Assembly: GCA_033439765.1 (NCBI GenBank)
Contig: JAULSN010000005.1
Location: forward strand, 310,001 to 374,000
Direction: 5' to 3'
Length of the DNA stretch: 64,000 nt
Origin: Lasiosphaeria ovina
Taxonomy: Eukaryota > Ascomycota > Sordariomycetes > Sordariales > Lasiosphaeriaceae
Of the stretch, positions 45,901-54,476 are shown piece after piece. The position numbers and the translations under genes were made by a program. Position 1 is the first letter of the stretch. Every line of letters begins with the position of its first letter. The notes beneath the pieces were generated by a model that saw only the letters and a list, made by a program, of their open reading frames with translations, was not told where the DNA came from and ran no database searches.

Positions 45901-46313
45901 TCGAGTCCCTTGGCCTTGTCCCGGCGCCGCCTCTTCTCTGCGTTCCCCAACCCGCTCTTGGCTGAGTCGCTGCCGACATTCTGGGCCTCGGCAGCGCCAT
46001 CGTCGCTCTCGTTCTCGTTGTCGTTGTCGTCCGTCTCGTCGGTCTCGCCCAGCACCTCGCGGACCTCGACGCAGCTGCGCGGGAAGATGCCGCTGAAGAC
46101 GCGAGCCTCTAGCGTCTGGCCCTTGACGCTGGTAAGGCCGGCCAGTAGGCTGGGGGGCGCGACCAGGTATCCGCGGAGCCAATTGCCATCGGGGGTCTCC
46201 TCAATGATGTACAGCTCATCGCCAAGCTCGAGGGGCAGGTCGGCGGGGCTCGAGGCGGTAAAGGGGTATGTCGCTACGGCGAAGGCGATGCGAGGCAAGG
46301 GTTGCCAGGGCAT
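39993..46313 (-). CDS. DOCK-family Rho/Rac guanine nucleotide exchange factor
   Basis: The reading frame is open over the whole span (2106 codons). I propose one intron at 40768-40715 (54 nt, GTGAGT/AAG), which gives 2088 residues and the smoother junction LEDLQR-YFESTFAPEI. Order of domains: an N-terminal SH3 (FAVATYPFTASSPADLPLEL, DGNWLRGYL), a long helical DOCK N-region, a C2-like DHR-1 around residue 620 (SDIYLTIDEAILNRH, DDW-type strands), an armadillo-like middle, and DHR-2 from about 1420 to 1850 (AGLALRLHADLYDWD; LVPKYFKVTYKGLGFP). The tail is Ser/Pro-rich and basic. The architecture matches DOCK180/CED-5 and yeast Dck1, which with Lmo1/ELMO activates a Rac-type GTPase (Rho5 in yeast) in stress and mitochondrial quality control. 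In filamentous fungi it may serve polarity. Confidence 0.92.
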   Translation of the reverse strand: MPWQPLPRIAFAVATYPFTASSPADLPLELGDELYIIEETPDGNWLRGYLVAPPSLLAGLTSVKGQTLEARVFSGIFPRSCVEVREVLGETDETDDNDNENESDDGAAEAQNVGSDSAKSGLGNAEKRRRRDKAKGLELSLGGLDAKGRNLPNGTLGRLSVPVKRDPNVPRPPAPVPMLKIGDETPTSASEPLIDEIASCLREWHSTNLHELLLSRQYAKLDTLSQLIMNLNFSRQQFLHDVLTAWEFNNLREKTVWDLVRVNKLCGGEVIVRDPHERGRVLTGDDSVVEITRLQSVMSLLNEPPTHTVELTALHHLMVDIKGFAGASTESTTLVLYLATKPAGGTLAPLSESYIVEVPAGGQMGQLARNAQMRALFADLSAADIGDIPSIESELFLVVKIHAPQQVVAVKPSSRSGSMAQGLSQFSSKESSKPPLSAGNKSMRRSLMWGKSTRSAFSRGNPKLDVLSEQVEVHQTTAGAESRDGPPPSTANSKSGRASVDFQPTQTTADRTLGIGVLKLSSIMKQDEDVEHVVSIWAPSARLSSERQENSEDWDPIIREVMESKTGHYEKSRRAERLHVHLKAFNNPDADALIKATPTILSGVCKTNKMGFTGAPTKPRSDIYLTIDEAILNRHTLLSRYGGSATSVPSSIHGHNLQVTLEVRRSTGERIDNCIYPSSNTEGISTWRTVATERGDPWRQTIKLVLAPQDVYSAHAVLHIADAPSHPFAIAYMPLWDQQAFIHDGPHGLLLYKMDENTSAPQSGAQGKGGYMSLPFTTKSREGVQDEVTGPLAMLRVETYLCSTRFSQDRVVLGLLGWKESSREGIPDLLKQFIFVAEIEVVKLLNDVLDALFGILVEYSGNDDYEDLVFTALVRVLDIVHDRRFNLSPLVDQYAESKFNYPYATACLVRSFTRLLSKPTEPEAARKLRATFKVARHILKFITHARGQQKAKEAGIGITSTSPGFTRHLRSIFKALDAMMRSTAPVLVGSQTLAVQHFHTWLPELAGLLTTEEILHIAIDFMDSCSSVKGKLVLYKLVLIINYAKLDIFSHPEQRSALSANTVRWIAPHWGQTDEVTEPWKEQVRLCCSVLASQVDHLGPEIPDYIPKIIQSYLAIRAVEQKPKTRLSLLFPNSYPFPTKPTAAPELFDEALIELSAVLSALSNSPSGMQLELAEDDLNIIVENSLRAHMSILQGETFPANWLSVHIFHHKSTMRTLQYLAGILLESFLPHPDEAENFNTELWKLFFTTLLKLVGSPSLALETFPEQKRRAVWKIAGDVREHGADLLRRTWEAIGWETSLEERSRYGLSKMGGYQVQYVPTLVGPIVELCLSVHEGLRRMAVEVLQTMIVSEWTLSEDLSVIQTEMIDCLDVYFKTKPLTESILQKLFVNELLSRFEPLSRTPDEPLYLALRELMGTVDEFLDLLVAVHSGDGSGEASHLIHRLRLMEFLRDMQKEEIFVRYVHQLANLQADARNHAEAGLALRLHADLYDWDPNRATPALHDPEFPTQSHFERKERIYFDMIKHFEDGEAWSRALSAYKELQVQYETNIFDFSKLARTERAIANIYEIIAKSDKLVPKYFKVTYKGLGFPTSVRDKDFVFEGSPTERTSAFTDRIQEMYPSAQIVASEHIDDLEGQFLVISALSPHRDLSHHVYQRARVPQVIRDYLVSNHPQAFSVSSRRNTSGPVTEHFAEKIVYTTAESFPTILRRSEVVSTHEVRLSPKETALERIVRKTAEMATVERKVAEGDGGDEAAQLLLDAVSISVNPNSESSVMCYRELIPGMSRAGDSLEAGSDDGMEPEPPELDAQENAIKMALVDHAILNKRCLMTFARSSNPILTRHLEDLQRCESDVLAFPFRGPYLLFQDFESTFAPEIAVFTPAQPAREANASPSPTWPRSPPSTLGGTLHPQNLAGAAPLAANGLGADDVAVQPVRQGRGARLSFLGGRKKEQPKEQPQQQQRPPPPTLPPLLINGDGAHHAFEENSASTSRSKDNPNRRSFFRASHSSPDNTRPSLHINGAADMSGGASGLDWVTDSGASAGGARESSDASTAAATSFGRDKERAADHAGNGVLLNVGSVKKRLSILRLGKKSSRGNGLMTSLDEE

Positions 46314-49300
46314 TTTGTCCAGGAATGCATCTATCGAGCAGGACGGGAGGGAGGAATGAGGTGAGGGTCGGAGGGGGGTCGGGTTCGACGTTCGAGGGTT
46401 CGACGTTCGAGGTTTCGCGCTCTTTCCTCCTTGCGTTGCGTCGTCCCCCGAGAAACCTCCTCGGCCGCGAGACGAAAAGCTCGTGTAACGTCGGAGCGCG
46501 TCGTTTGCCGGCTGCGATGCGCGCGCTATAACACTGTGTGCTGTGCTTGTGTTGCTCGTGATTCCGCAGTCATGGGAATGGCTCAGGTCGGTCGGCGACT
46601 GGTTCGGTGCTCCGCTCTCTATCGTCTAATCGAGTGGGGATCTTTCATATGTCGGGGAGCTTGGACGTGCCTCGTGCCTCGTGCTTGATCGGACGGCTGC
46701 AGGATGCAGGGAACGTGCCTGCCAGATTGAGCAGTGGATGCAGGCACAAATGCATCAAGATGTCAAGTCAAGTCAAGGTGAGGTCTCCAGCTGAGCAACC
46801 AAAAGAATTCGTGCCGGATCGCGTGCAAATTTTTACAGAATAAGCAGATGGTTGGTCTCTGAACGCGACGCTTGCGCACCCCTGAATGCAGGCCGGTCTG
46901 GTGGGTGGTGGTGGGTGGTGCTGGTGCTTGCGGGTTGGAGTTAAAAATTTCCGTGAGGGCGGGTAGGGTTCGTGCCAAGGCCTCCCGTTCGCTGTTCTCT
47001 TGATCGATATCGGCACACAGCTTTTTGCAACTCTTCTGGCCGCTTCTCGCCACAACAGGATCGAGAGCCGTGGGATGTGCCTCAGAGTTTGCGGTTACGG
47101 ATGTCTGCGCGTTCAGGACCTTCATAAGAGATACACACTGCAAATGCGCTGGTGCTGACCTAAGTGTCCTGCCCCGCCGGCTTGAATCCAGCAGTTGAGC
47201 GAACCTGGGGCTTGGCGCTCCAACAAACAAACCCAAGCAGTAATTGTCAATGTGAACTGCGTTGATGCGGCGGAGGTGTCTACGCGGTACAGGTCTTTCT
47301 TCTGCTCCGTTTTGTCCGCATCAGTTGTTTCCATTGTTCTGTACTGTCACTTCTAGAATGCTTTGGAAGAAGCTACGGCAATGCCGTGGTTGCAATGGCA
47401 CTACAACTCGTAGCGTGGCGCTGGAGCACACTCGGCCCTGGGATGCCCGACCAGCCATTTGCCGTGCTGTGGCTCCAGAGCCAGAGGACTTGGACTTGGG
47501 CACATCCTGTTGAAGATTGTCCAGTGCCCGGCTTGGCAGCACCGTTGAGCGATTTGTTGCTACCATCACCTCAACTGCGAGAACAAGATTTGCGGACGCT
47601 CAGGCCTCGCGGCCAGTGTCTGTGGGTGTGCTGAAGTCCACCGCTAGCATCCGTGCTCCCACCATCGGCACAGCTCATGCCACCGACTGGCTGGGCCGCT
47701 GGGCCGCCATCCCACGTCGATGAGCGCGGTCCACTGAGCGGCGAAGGGAGTCGAGGAAGCCGCACGTCCTAGCACAGCTCTCGGCCTGAAGAGGGCATGA
47801 AGGGCCGGTGTGGTGCGCGTGTGCGCTGCTCCCATTTAATATGGAGCCGCCCGCTTGTGCCACGGTGCCCTGGCCCTCTCCGCAATCCGCATGCAATCAG
47901 CTCCTTTGCCAGGCAGATGGCGCGCGACGTCGGTCGTCGACAGCTGTCGGTCGACGTGTGGGCCCGCGGTCAAGCCCCTTTCCGTTCTGGCGGCTGGGGT
48001 CCGTCATTCAATGTGACCGGGTTTCTCTTCGGCATATCACGGCTGACACGTCCAGCCAGCTCTCTTCTTCATGCTTGCTTGGGAGGAGGATCAATTGATG
48101 TCGTGGGGCTGTGCTGGTAGCCTGACGATTGAGGCCGCGGCCCCAATTCCCGAGACCGACTTGCCATGGCGGGCTGCACTCGGCGACTTGCGAGAGAAAA
48201 CGTCTCCTTCAAGAGCTGTGATCCGATGCTTCTGCTCGACAGGATGCAGGTGCAACAGCTCCCGTCAAGGGTTTCGTTGGCCAATGCGCCCCCGACATGT
48301 CCCAAGCGGGGCGGCTGCACCGCGAGCACCCGCTGATTGGAGCCCACCCTGCGAGTTCCTGCATTGTGGATGCAGGGATTGGGTGCATCTGTCCAGGTTC
48401 GCAGCACGCCAGGAACATCCTTCTGGAAATTTGCAGTCACGGCAGATCGAATCCACGACATCTCCAGATTCACAGAACTCTACTTTCGGTTCTTTGACAG
48501 CCACTATGGCCTCCATCCCTTGTGGCGATCACATGGCGAGGATTGGGGTTGTGACGTCGGGTTCTTTTCAGTTCAAGAGACTGTTGGACGGCTGGGCACG
48601 ATCACGAGTGAGCCAACCAACCGGAATTGACAATACATCGGTTTTGAAAGAGACCTGACCAGCTACTACAAATTGGCTGCCCTGCCAAACAAAGTGTTCC
48701 GGCATGAGCATGTGACGTATTACCGTCGAACCTTCATCTCAGTCTCACCGCGTTGCTGGCACAATGCCGACTGAGAACCACCTGAGGACTGACACAACAC
48801 TCGGCGTAGCTATCTAAGGAAGAGCAGCGAAAACAAAACCGGATCTGGTGCAATGGATGGCACAAACATTGAGAAAGGGCGCCAAGTTGAAATGGAATAA
48901 GGAAACCAACCCCCGAAATCCATTCAGCTCCTTGTTAGATTGCTCAAAGTCTGTTGTCGTGTAGACAACCGATTTGAAAAGTTTAGGGCTTCAAGTGGGG
49001 GTTCCAAAGCTCTCGTTGAGCACCGCAAGAGTCAGATTGAACTTGGTACAGTAGGGAGGAAAGGGCAACGACCCCTTACCAGCCGGCTCTGCATCCCTAA
49101 AGGCTCATCCTCGAGATGGTCCATGACGATAAGCACCACCTCGGAGTAAACCGGATGTTCCACGACAGAGATCTCTCTCCCCACTGTTCTACTGTCCATG
49201 TTAACCGGAGTGGAATGATGATTGTCCGTTTGCAGTATTGCCCGTTGACGGTCATGAGCGAATCGAATCCGCCTTTTGGGACAGCCCAAATTTTTGACTC

Positions 49301-49926
49301 GGTGGCGACCGGAAGGCCGACGACGAAGTCAATCGCTATGGTGTGGCCTGGCCGTGGGCGTACATCCAGTGACATCTGCTCTCCAAGTGGCTTGTCTCTC
49401 CGCGTAGCGTTTTCCAGACAAATTGGGCATGCTCCGACGTATTGCTTCACCTTCTTTGTCATGCTGTTGAAAGAGAATGATGCCGGTTACATGACACTCA
49501 AAGTCGAAATTGAAATACACCTTATAAGACAATAATCGCCAAAACACGCCCGTTGGAGAACTCAAAATATCTGTTCAAATTTCAATGCCTATGTATACTA
49601 GAACTACCTCTAATCCTCCCTTCATAGATAATCTTTTGGGCGCGAGGAAGCATGTTCTCGCTCTCCTTTGGGCCTAAGGAAGCATGTTCCTGCTTACTTT
49701 AGTTAGCGATAGCTGAATCTTGGAGAGCTGTGTCGTTGGATGCTTCTTGGGCGAGGTTCCGTCACTCCCTTTCAAGCCCGGCAGGCCGCAATGTGGAGGC
49801 TTTCGTTGGAGGGAGATACGGCTCTGCGATTCATTATGAGGGATTCATCCAGCTGATGCGACCCTCAAAACAAAACCTTCAGGGCGGGCCGCAAGTCGGC
49901 GAGGCCTTTCACTCTCTGTACCACTC
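46314..49926. other. Gene-poor 3.6-kb stretch with a retroelement relic
   Basis: Apart from the integrase relic, I recognise no gene. The part up to about 46540 should hold the DOCK promoter. A GGTGGGTGGTGGTGGGTGGT stretch lies near 46898-46920. AGGAAGCATGTTC occurs twice at about 49645-49690. The right half (48600-49700) is A/T-richer than the rest of the window. Frames of up to 195 codons (for example 48071-48658) have no recognisable domain. Confidence 0.5.
49097..49462 (-). mobile_element. Degenerate Ty3/gypsy-type integrase fragment
   Basis: A 121-codon frame begins MTKKVKQYVGACPICLENAT, the second half of an integrase HHCC zinc finger. It goes on with KPLGEQMSLDVRPRPGHTIA and IDFVVGLPV, the start of the integrase core, where the Asp of IDF is the expected first catalytic acid. 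The expected ligand His pair upstream and the rest of the core are missing, and homology fades after TIIIP. No long terminal repeats or reverse transcriptase were found around it. It is an inactive relic. Confidence 0.72.
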
Positions 49927-51791
49927 CTAGGCAACAGCAGGGACAGGCAGTCGGGCCAAGATCCTCACGGCGCGACGCAACGCCCACTCGACCTCGAGAA
50001 CCGTGGTCTCGACCCTGTCAGGGCTGGGGGCGCGGCCGGCCTCCAGCTCGAGGAAGCACGTCTCGACGACCTCGCGCATGTACAGGTTGAAGGTGTGTTC
50101 ACTGCCCCTGAGCCGCGCGCGCACCGTGTCGTGCGCCGCGCGCATCTCGGCCACCGTCGTCACGGCGGCAGCCTCAGGCATCTCGTAACGTGATTCTAGC
50201 TGGTACAGCAGCAGGCCCAGCTCGGCCGTCGGGTCGAGGTTGGTCGCCGCGAACTCGTCGTCGCCTGGGATCTCCCCGCCGTGTGCGTCCTGCTCGCGCC
50301 CGAGTCCGAACTCGGCGTACAGCGGCCGCGGCGTCACCACGGTCCAGTTCAGTTGGTGCTGCTGGGGGTGCGCGGCGTTGGCTGGTTGCTGCGGCTGCGG
50401 CTGCGGCTGCGGCTGCGGCTGCGGCTGCGGCAGCTCCTGCGGGCCGCAGAGGTGGAAGCTGCGCAGACGGCGGACGCCAGCGGTGCTTTTGAACGGCAGA
50501 AAGTGCTGGTGGGCTAGGGCTATCTGGGACGCCAGGAACACGCGCTGCTCGTGCTGAAGCGCCCCGTGAGAGATGAGGGCTGACAGATTCTGCGCCACCA
50601 CCGTGTCGAGCGGGCTCCTGACCCGCTGCAGGTGGAAGATGAGCTGGTCGTTCACGGCGACCGTCCCGATGGTGCGGTACGTGGGAGGGTTGGTGGTCAG
50701 GACTGCCAGCTTCTGCGGCAGGCTCTGGATGTCGCCGTCGGCGCTTCCGTTGCGGCCCGACAGCGTCGTTACGAAAATGAGCCCCTCCTCTGGGTGCCCG
50801 TTGTCCGTCTGCGACGTCTCCATGGCCAAGAGGTACATGGGGTTTGGTCCCAGGTTCAGCCCGCGCACGTACCGCGTTCCCTGCATCTTGCTCTTGGTGT
50901 CGCTGGGGTCCTCGATTTTCACGGCCAAGATGACGGGCTGCCCCCCATCGGGCGGGTTGACTCGCCGGAGAGCCTGGTCCAGGTTTTCGAGGTCGACCCT
51001 GAGCTTTCTTACGTCGTCCGAGAGCTTCGGCCGCTCTGTGGACTGGCGGATCTTGAGAAAGGGATCTTTTTCGACGAGGCTCGGGATGAGGTCTCCCAGT
51101 TTCTCGTTGGCGTCCCTGAGCTCCCGGAGGTTCTTTTCGAACTCGTCTTTTCCGTTCGCCGCCCAGAGCAGGAGGCTGCGGAGCCCGGCGCGTTTCTGGG
51201 CGGCTTCGATGTCCGCCTCGAGTCTTTCCAGGTGCTCTTCGGCCGTCGCCGGCGCGTTCGCTGGGCCCGGTTGAGCAATGATCTGGTCGTCCACTATGCG
51301 GATCATGAACTGGGCCTTCTTCTCTTCGGCGATCATGGTCAGCCTCTTGGCCAAGGCCATGTGCATGATGTCTCCCCAGGCTGCCATGGCCGACCCTTCT
51401 TCTCGGGTCTTGGCCAGCTTTGTCTCTTCCTTTTGGTCTGAGGCATCGTTAGCAGGTAAGCGGATGCGAGGCATCGGGGGCTTTGGCACGCACAGTCACG
51501 ATCGTATTTCCGTATGATGTCGTAGCACTTGTTGAACAACTTGACTATGGACGCAATCTTCTTTCCTACCTCCTTGGCCGTGTTGGACCTCCCCCCGAGC
51601 GGCGACGAGACCCACACATTGTACTGCTTCAAGTAGCCGGCGAAGGTCCACTCCTGGCAGCGCAGGTCGAGTTGGGAGCTGTCAAAGTCGCGGCCAAAGT
51701 TCTTTGATGTTTGGTAGAATTCCCAGGCAAGCCTCCCGGCCTTGTAGGCCGCCGGAATGGCCTGCAACGCAGGTCTGACCACATCGACCAT
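49927..51791 (-). CDS. HeLo-domain protein (putative cell-death effector)
   Basis: Exons 51791-51494 and 51437-49927 encode 602 residues; the intron is GTGCGT/CAG (56 nt). Residues 1-220 fit a HeLo domain. There is a hydrophobic first helix (VVRPALQAIPAAYKAGRLAW), FGRDF at residue 32 followed by a QLDL helix, a SIVKLF helix, and a final helix LLLWAANGKDEFEKNL near 190-205. HeLo domains are membrane-disrupting helical bundles used in fungal heterokaryon incompatibility. Residues 260-600 have SALISHGALQHEQRVFLASQ and ELGLLLYQLE, weakly like the kinase-like or DUF7580-type C-terminal regions of some HeLo proteins. A Gln-Pro repeat of about 8 units sits near residue 440. No C-terminal prion-like motif is evident. 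A divergent partner gene starts 478 nt away. The HeLo call is from pattern only. Confidence 0.68.
50390..50433. repeat. GGCTGC hexanucleotide repeat (Gln-Pro codons)
   Basis: Tandem GCGGCT units inside the HeLo gene encode alternating Gln and Pro on the minus strand. Likely length-variable. Confidence 0.85.
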
Positions 51792-52269
51792 GGTGATGGA
51801 CGTCACCGTATGTATGCCTGAAAATAATATGGGCAGGCCTGAGGATATTTTGTTGACGCATGATCCAGGTTCCAGAGCCTCGAGGTTCGCCCGAAATGAC
51901 CCCCTCAAGCGGGCACACATCGGACTTTCATTCTGCCATGCCGATGCCGTGTTTATTGGCTGCCATTGGACAGCTGAAACCATCGTGCATAAAGGCGCTT
52001 AATCTGGGGCTCTTTACCAGGATTCGTGTGGTGTGCGGAGAAACAACACACAAGGTAATTAATTATTAAACATGTGAGAGATAAAGACTTACTTTCTAGT
52101 TTTCACAGCCCTGGCTATTCTGAAATTTCATTCTGTGCGGCGCACCTGGCGCTTTTAAACACAGGCCAACCAGGCTTCCTTCTTTCAGTCACCTTGGGCG
52201 CTGCCTTTTCCAATACAGGCCTGTTATACCGTTCGGCGGCCTCGGCCAAGCATACCGACACGTATTGAA
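51792..52269. promoter_or_regulatory. Shared divergent promoter of the HeLo gene and its partner
   Basis: 478 nt between two divergent start codons. An A/T-rich patch (TAATTAATTATTAAAC) lies at about 52055-52071. No TATA box with good context and no repeat is seen. A shared promoter would fit co-expression of the pair. Confidence 0.5.
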
Positions 52270-53811
52270 ATGGATCCGAAGCTCACAGATGCGCCGCGTA
52301 AGCCTCCTAACGGCAGCAGTCGCCCGTTGGACATGTCGGCCGAGCTCAACATGAAGCTCGCAGGTGTCATCGCAGAGCTAAGAGAGGTCAAGGATGTCCC
52401 CAAACACCAAGGGATCCGAGATTATATTACTCGCCGCCTCCACACCCGAGGCTCTGATACGCATTTGGCCGAGCTGACGACGATTCTGGACGAGTGCCGG
52501 AGGCTCAACGACCAACTGGCCGATCAGCTGGCCCAGAGCACCACCCAAACGAGTAGCGCGCAGCTAGACGAAATCACAGCCAAGCTAGACGATGTCATGC
52601 AGACGCTCCGCAATCGCGAATCCAACCCCACCACGCTGCAGAACCCCGAAGACGCTCTGCATGCCGAGGAGGCGCCGGGTACTCTGAAGACACTACACTG
52701 GCTCTCGGTTCAGGGGTTGTGCATCCTCGCCGACGAGTTCAATTTCGATGGGCTTAGCGAGCTGGCCAGCAACCTGCGCATGTGGGGGCTCGGCATCCTC
52801 GACGGGCCGCTGTCGTTGGACCACATCTTGGCCCCGATGCCCGACCAAGGCAACGACGAGAATGCCGACACGGCGTTGCGTGCCGCTGGCTTCTCTCTGC
52901 TGGCCGCGTCCTTCCTTCGCATACTCTTCAGCATAAGTACGTCGCCATGGCCCAGCATGAATCTAACAACAATTACACGCCGTAGCTAGGCACGTATGCT
53001 TGATGCTGACAGACTCTCCTGCACAGAATATCTGCTCGTCTGCACAGGATCAAACGCGAATTGCGTGGTATGCTACTTGGACCAGCTGGTAGACGCGCTC
53101 GACGCGACATGCCTCCAAAACGAGATCGGCGGGCTCGACAGCTTTGCAGCGCAGCTGGTGGAGCCCAGGATCGGCAACACAGAGAACAGCTTCGAGCTCT
53201 GTTCGTCGGAGCTCTGGTCCGGGGTGGGCGCCCTGTACGACGCGGTGCCGGCCATTCGCACGATGCGACACGTGTGCGCCTCCACTTCCACAACTGCACC
53301 AGCCCCCGCAACCACGCCAGCAAAAGCGGACGACAGCGCGGAGAAAGAAAGCGAGGGCAAGTCTCTCTTCGAAACTAACTTGGCACTGGCCAGGAGCCTC
53401 ATATACGAGATGAACCGAGGCGCCTTGATGAAGGGCCTCACGAGCCACCAGGACCGGAAGCTCGTCAACGAGCTGGAGCACGAGAACAGAATCCTTGCTG
53501 GGCTGGGAATAGAGACCAAGTGGTCTCCCAGATCAACTGACTACATGAAGATGGTCCTGGAAGAGCGCGCCGGAATGCTCAAGAGTGAGTTTCCATGCTT
53601 CCCGAGACCGTGGGAACCCTGCTAACAATGCGATCCAGGCATCCTAAACCACATTAGAATTTATGAAAAGTCTCTGAAGATGCAGCCGGAGGGAGAGGAC
53701 CACGAAGAACTTGACGCGATCCTGAAGATGATCCGCTACCAGCAGAGGAGCTATCAGGAGCGCCGCTTTGACGATGTTTTCAAAAGCTCTCTCTTCCGGA
53801 AGGCTCAATAG
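52270..53811 (+). CDS. Unknown helical protein divergent from the HeLo gene
   Basis: Exons 52270-52936, 53027-53584 and 53639-53811 encode 465 residues; introns of 90 and 54 nt are GTACGT/CAG and GTGAGT/CAG. No family is recognised. The first third is charged and likely coiled coil (LAELTTILDECRRLNDQLAD, LDEITAKLDDVMQTLRN). The middle contains a hydrophobic stretch (AAGFSLLAASFLRILFSI) that could be one membrane helix. The last part is Glu/Lys-rich and helical, ending YQERRFDDVFKSSLFRKAQ. The ATG at 52270 is the first of the frame. The arrangement head-to-head with a HeLo protein suggests a shared process, perhaps sensing or restraint, but nothing in the sequence proves this. Confidence 0.72.
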
Positions 53812-54476
53812 TTACTTGTAATCACTAGAGGCCCGCTGGTTGAGCCCTCTCCCTGTACGCCGGAGCCATGTAATTTAGCAAAGGACTTGGAGTTTAGATC
53901 CTCACGAATACAACGGGTATGAAAAGCCTTTAACTCCTAGGCAGCTACTTTTGGAGAAGAGATAGGCCTCTGGGGAATAGGTATTTCAATAGATTTTACC
54001 TCCATCGGCGAAAAGTCGTCAGGGAGAGCCGTAAAATATTGAGGCCTTTCGAATCTTGCAAAGTCCCCTACTAGCAAATATTCAGGGATTGGATTGTAGT
54101 CTTGATTTAGTTGCCCATGAGTGACATAAGATCTGGTTGATCACTTGAAGTTAACGATCTACGGCTGACAGAGGCCGCGCTAGACCGTAGATAAAGAGCT
54201 CATCCCGAAAACTCAATTCATACTTCGCATTTCACGGTTGGAGCTAGATATCTGCACGTATTTTCGGTCACCAGCCCATCAAAGCTCACCCACCGGCTCA
54301 ACGGCTCACCAGCTCACCAGCCCACCAGCTCACCAGCTCACCAGCTCACCAGCGTACCCGCTCACTCACTACCCACCCACTCACTACCTACCCACTCACT
54401 CACCTAATTAATTATATAGTCTACTAACTTGCCACTCACTCACCCACCACTCACCCCACAGCCCCTCAAATCCACC
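53812..54476. other. Intergenic region with AGCTCACC and CTCACTCACT repeats
   Basis: About 665 nt between convergent genes, A/T-richer on its left. At about 54285-54354 there are about eight AGCTCACC-like 8-bp units, followed to 54405 by CTCACTCACTACC units. No gene is seen. Confidence 0.6.
54285..54405. repeat. AGCTCACC / CTCACTACC tandem repeats
   Basis: An 8-bp unit is repeated about eight times with minor changes, grading into a 4-bp CTCA repeat. It lies downstream of the HET gene. Confidence 0.85.

Noticed and set aside
48071..48658. 195-codon plus-strand frame in the gene-poor stretch
   Set aside because: Cys/Arg-rich sequence with no recognisable domain, no splice support, and competing frames of similar length.
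49097..49700. A complete LTR retrotransposon around the integrase fragment
   Set aside because: No terminal repeats, primer-binding site, gag or reverse transcriptase could be found nearby.
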